Below, piece by piece: positions 61,357-64,000 of a stretch of 64,000 nucleotides of DNA. Each line of letters begins with the position of its first letter. Positions within the stretch are counted from its first letter, which is position 1. The position numbers and the translations under genes are program-made. Source of the DNA: Schaedlerella glycyrrhizinilytica_A (GTDB taxonomy: Bacteria > Bacillota > Clostridia > Lachnospirales > Lachnospiraceae); assembly GCF_042852765.1 (NCBI RefSeq), contig NZ_AP031414.1, one strand, 5' to 3'. A model generated the notes under the pieces. The model had not been told where the DNA came from and did no database searches. It worked only from the letters and a program-made list of their open reading frames with translations.

Positions 61357-63327
61357 ATGGGTGCGAAAAAATGGAAAGGAAAAGAAATGTATCCGCATTT
61401 GTTTTCCCCGCTCCGTATCGGAAATATCCGGATGAAAAACCGGATCATCGCAGCACCGACGAGTCCGAGTATGATCACAACGGAAGGACATTTTACACCG
61501 GAAATGATCGCTTACTTGGAGGAAAAAGCAAAAGGCGGCGTCGGTGTTGTAACCTATGGTGAAGCAATCGTTCATTCCGCAACCGGAAAATCACATAATA
61601 AACAGCTTCAGTTAGATTCATTTGGAGTAAAACAGGGAATGGCACAGGCTGCCCGCGCGATCCACAATGCAGGGGCGTATGCAAATATCCAGCTTTCTCA
61701 CGGCGGAAAATATGGCGGACTTGCCAGTGTTGGTGGAGATCAGGATCAATGTGACGTTGCATATGGTCCGAGCCATGAGATGACTCCGGCAGGAGAAGTA
61801 CAGGAAATGCCGAAGGAATTGATCTTGGAAATTGTAGAATCTTATAAAAAAGCAGGAAAATTGTGTAAAGACTGTGGATTTGATATGGTACAGGTTCATG
61901 CGGCACATGGCTGGCTGTTTTCCCAGTTCTTATCCCCGGTACTCAATCAGAGAACGGATGAGTTCGGAGGAAGTTTGGAAAATCGTGCGCGATTTTTATT
62001 GATGGCATTGGATGCAGTAAGAGAAGGTGTCGGACCTGCATTTCCGATCGAGATCCGTCTTTCCGGAGATGATCTGACAGAAAGCGGTCTGGGATTGGAA
62101 GATTGTGTGAAGGTAGCAGAAATGGTAGATGACAAGGTTGACTTGATCAACGTATCTTGTGGAAACCATGAAGATCCGGACATGTTCTGCCGTACACATC
62201 CGTCGGCATTTTATCCGCGCGGCGTCAATGTGTATCTGGCAGCAGAGATCAAAAAACATGTAAAAACACCGGTAGCCTGCGTAGGTTCTCTGAACGATCC
62301 GGCGCAGATGGAAGAAATCATCGCATCCGGTCAGGCTGATGTTGTGGAAATTGGACGTGCAATGCTTGCAGATCCATATTTGGCAAAGAAAGCATTGTGT
62401 GGCTGTGCAGAAGATATTACACCATGCTTGCGCTGTTATGAATGTTTCGGAGAGACCGGAACGAGCGAGACGGTAAAATGTTCAGTAAATCCGACGATGG
62501 GACAGCAGCTTCCGGAAAAATACGGAAGACCGGAGCCGGAAATGAAAAAACGTGTCTTGATCGTGGGCGGCGGTCCGGCAGGAATGCAGGCGGCGCTTAC
62601 CGCAGCGGCAAGAGGTCATCAGGTAACTTTGGCAGAAAAGGCAGATCGGCTTGGAGGAAATCTGTACGCCGCATCCGCACCATATTTCAAAAAAGATATT
62701 GCGGATTTCTGTGAAGTGATGAAAAAACGTGTCGCAAGATCTGCGGTTGAGGTACGTTTGAATACAGAAGTGACACCGGAATTTGTAGAAGCATTTGATC
62801 CGGATGCATTGATCGTTGCGATCGGTTCAAAAGAATTGGTTCCGAGGATCAAAGGAATTGACGGAGCAAATGTAGTGATGGCGGCAGATGCAGAACTTCA
62901 TCCGGAGAAACTCGGAAAACGAGTAGCGATCATGGGTGGAGGTCTTGTAGGAACCGAAGCAGCCGTTTCATTTGCACGCGAAGGAAAAACTTGTGCTGTG
63001 ATTGAAATGCGTGATCAGGTTGCGGCAGACGCCAACTCTTTCTACCGTGGCGGATTGATGCCGGAAGTAGAAAAATCAGCAGAAATCTATACCAATACCA
63101 TGGTAAAAGAAGTGACAGAAAACGGTGTTCTTTGTGAACGAGGCGGAGAAGAGCTTCTGATCGAAGCGGACAGCGTTGTATGTGCGCTTGGTTATCGCTC
63201 CGAGTACGATAAGGTAGATGCACTTTGTGAGAAAGTAGACGAATCTTATGTGATCGGCGACTGCAGTAAAGTCGGACTGATCTACCATGCGGTAAATCAG
63301 GGATATTATACGGCGGTGCGGTTGTAA
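61357..63327 (+). CDS. Old-yellow-enzyme reductase (2-enoate/2,4-dienoyl-CoA reductase type)
   Basis: A 656-residue three-part flavoenzyme. The FMN TIM barrel covers residues 1-350 (LFSPLRIGNIRMKNRIIAAP, HAAHGWLFSQFLSPVLNQRT). A [4Fe-4S] site follows at about 357-375 (CLRCYECFG ... CSVNP). The FAD/NAD(P)H module is from about 400 (VLIVGGGPAGMQAALTAAAR, VAIMGGGLVGTEAAVSFARE). It resembles FadH, 2-enoate reductase and BaiCD/BaiH, which reduce activated C=C bonds. The native substrate may be an unsaturated aromatic or steroid-like product of the locus. GAGGAGG precedes the ATG; an ATG at 61387 is an alternative. It ends the operon. Confidence 0.9.
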   Translation: MGAKKWKGKEMYPHLFSPLRIGNIRMKNRIIAAPTSPSMITTEGHFTPEMIAYLEEKAKGGVGVVTYGEAIVHSATGKSHNKQLQLDSFGVKQGMAQAARAIHNAGAYANIQLSHGGKYGGLASVGGDQDQCDVAYGPSHEMTPAGEVQEMPKELILEIVESYKKAGKLCKDCGFDMVQVHAAHGWLFSQFLSPVLNQRTDEFGGSLENRARFLLMALDAVREGVGPAFPIEIRLSGDDLTESGLGLEDCVKVAEMVDDKVDLINVSCGNHEDPDMFCRTHPSAFYPRGVNVYLAAEIKKHVKTPVACVGSLNDPAQMEEIIASGQADVVEIGRAMLADPYLAKKALCGCAEDITPCLRCYECFGETGTSETVKCSVNPTMGQQLPEKYGRPEPEMKKRVLIVGGGPAGMQAALTAAARGHQVTLAEKADRLGGNLYAASAPYFKKDIADFCEVMKKRVARSAVEVRLNTEVTPEFVEAFDPDALIVAIGSKELVPRIKGIDGANVVMAADAELHPEKLGKRVAIMGGGLVGTEAAVSFAREGKTCAVIEMRDQVAADANSFYRGGLMPEVEKSAEIYTNTMVKEVTENGVLCERGGEELLIEADSVVCALGYRSEYDKVDALCEKVDESYVIGDCSKVGLIYHAVNQGYYTAVRL

Positions 63328-63401
63328 GAAATAGCTCTGTACATTGGCATTACGGTTTATTCAGAATATTGTGAGGGAAATATAAGAGGGAAAAGCATAA
63401 T

Positions 63402-63450
63402 GAGGGTATCTTCACGCTGTCTGTCGGATGGAGGGAAGATACCCTTGCTT
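63402..63450 (+). terminator. Terminator after the reductase gene
   Basis: GGGTATCTTC (63404-63413) pairs with GAAGATACCC (63435-63444), followed by a T-rich but interrupted tract. Confidence 0.65.
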
Positions 63451-63466
63451 TCTGTTTGAAATGAAG

Positions 63467-63496
63467 TTGTATTTGAACAGGGCGGTAGTATATAAT
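63467..63496 (+). promoter_or_regulatory. Promoter for the FadR-type regulator
   Basis: TTGTAT at 63467-63472, an 18-base spacer and a perfect TATAAT at 63491-63496, 40 bases before the regulator ATG. Confidence 0.55.
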
Positions 63497-63536
63497 GATT
63501 TCAAAATACTGCATCAACTTGAAATGAGGAATTGAT

Positions 63537-64000
63537 ATGAGTGAACTAAAGAATTTAAAAGGAAAGCTGTTGGTGGAACAGGTTGAGGAGAATCTGTGGG
63601 AACTGATCCGGCGGACACCCTATCGTGCAGGGCAGAAACTTCCGAACGAATACCGGTTGTCCGAACAGTTTGGTGTGAGCAGAAGCACCATAAGAGAGGC
63701 AATTCGGAGCTTGAGTTCCAAAGGGATTTTGGAAGTGCGGAGAGGATCGGGAACGTATGTGGTAGAGGCAATGCTCCCGGAAAATGATCCGCTTGGAATC
63801 AAAGATTTTGAAGATAAAGAAGTGATCGCTCTGGATTTGGTAGAGGTACGTCTGATGATAGAACCGGCTATGGCAGAGGCAGCGGCGCGAAACGCAACAG
63901 AAACGGAAATCGAAGAATTGAAACGACTCTGTGATCTTGTGGAAGAAAAGGGGCTTCACGGAGAGAATTATGTTGAAGAAGATATCGCATTTCATTGTTA
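63537..64000 (+). CDS. GntR/FadR-family regulator, N-terminal part
   Basis: The frame is open to the window edge (154 complete codons). The N-terminal winged helix is clear: KLPNEYRLSEQFGVSRSTIR, then EAIRSLSSKGILEVRRGSG. The start of an FCD ligand domain follows (DLVEVRLMIEPAMAEAAARN). Such regulators answer carboxylic acids or sugar acids. AATGAGGAATT lies before the ATG at suitable distance. It may control the preceding reductase operon or genes to the right, which are not visible. Confidence 0.9.
   Translation, partial: MSELKNLKGKLLVEQVEENLWELIRRTPYRAGQKLPNEYRLSEQFGVSRSTIREAIRSLSSKGILEVRRGSGTYVVEAMLPENDPLGIKDFEDKEVIALDLVEVRLMIEPAMAEAAARNATETEIEELKRLCDLVEEKGLHGENYVEEDIAFHC

Noticed and set aside
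48003..63327. Bile-acid 7-dehydroxylation (bai) operon
   Set aside because: The reductase at 61357 resembles BaiCD/BaiH and the NTF2-fold protein recalls BaiE, but BaiB, BaiF and BaiA homologues are absent and the small protein lacks a clear BaiE signature.

Overview
The window looks like a chromosomal segment of an anaerobic gut Firmicute, most likely a Lachnospiraceae member (genus not determined). The reasons are moderate GC, strong AGGAGG-type ribosome binding sites, GPH-type sugar symporters, AraC regulators fused to a GH39-like domain, a domain-permuted GH3 beta-glucosidase, a CD1871A-like CXXC peptide next to a NapH-like ferredoxin, and many flavin/Fe-S oxidoreductases. There is no rRNA, CRISPR array, phage or insertion sequence. 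The only mobile-DNA traces are a broken Rpn-type nuclease gene and a family of short palindromic repeats.

Layout. 0-6 kb: a glycoside/hexuronate locus (end of uxaC, a divergent AraC regulator, a GH2 glycosidase and a GPH symporter). 6-7.4 kb: flavodoxin and aldo/keto reductase. 7.7-12.6 kb: a complete peptide-type ABC importer. 12.6-19.6 kb: housekeeping genes (truA, exonuclease III, two CobW-like metal GTPases, a sugar kinase, a LytTR response regulator, dapF, tRNA-Gln, tRNA-Pro). 20-27.8 kb: the broken Rpn gene, a second PfkB kinase, a TlpA/CXXC/NapH membrane redox operon, an ABC-F protein, a parvulin, a Cys-rich protein and a HAD phosphatase. 28-42.6 kb: glycoside uptake and hydrolysis (GH3, two GPH symporters, three paralogous AraC-GH39 regulators, a carboxylesterase). 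The last 5.5 kb of this part is clearly AT-richer.

42.8-47.8 kb is the most interesting part: a TIM-barrel isomerase, a Gfo/Idh/MocA oxidoreductase, a 131-aa beta-sandwich-type protein, a 352-aa TIM-barrel protein and a second Gfo/Idh/MocA oxidoreductase. The middle three have the order and sizes of the gut DgpA-DgpB-DgpC C-glycoside deglycosylation enzymes. There the sugar is oxidised at C3 and the carbon-carbon bond to the aglycone is then cleaved by a two-subunit lyase.

48-63.3 kb follows with what looks like a matching catabolic and redox set: a fumarate-reductase-like flavoprotein, an NTF2-fold protein, two related MFS carriers, a ROK sugar kinase, a NuoG/GltD-like multi-cluster flavoprotein with an FMN-less NuoF-like partner, a TetR regulator with its own holo-ACP synthase, a CocE-type hydrolase, a non-canonical acyl carrier protein, a phosphotransacylase and an old-yellow-enzyme reductase. 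A FadR-type regulator runs off the right edge. My working model is that a glycosylated, perhaps acylated, plant aromatic is imported and deglycosylated. The sugar is then phosphorylated, the aglycone is reduced, and an acyl fragment is passed through ACP and acyl phosphate. Only the individual protein families are read from sequence; the pathway is inference.
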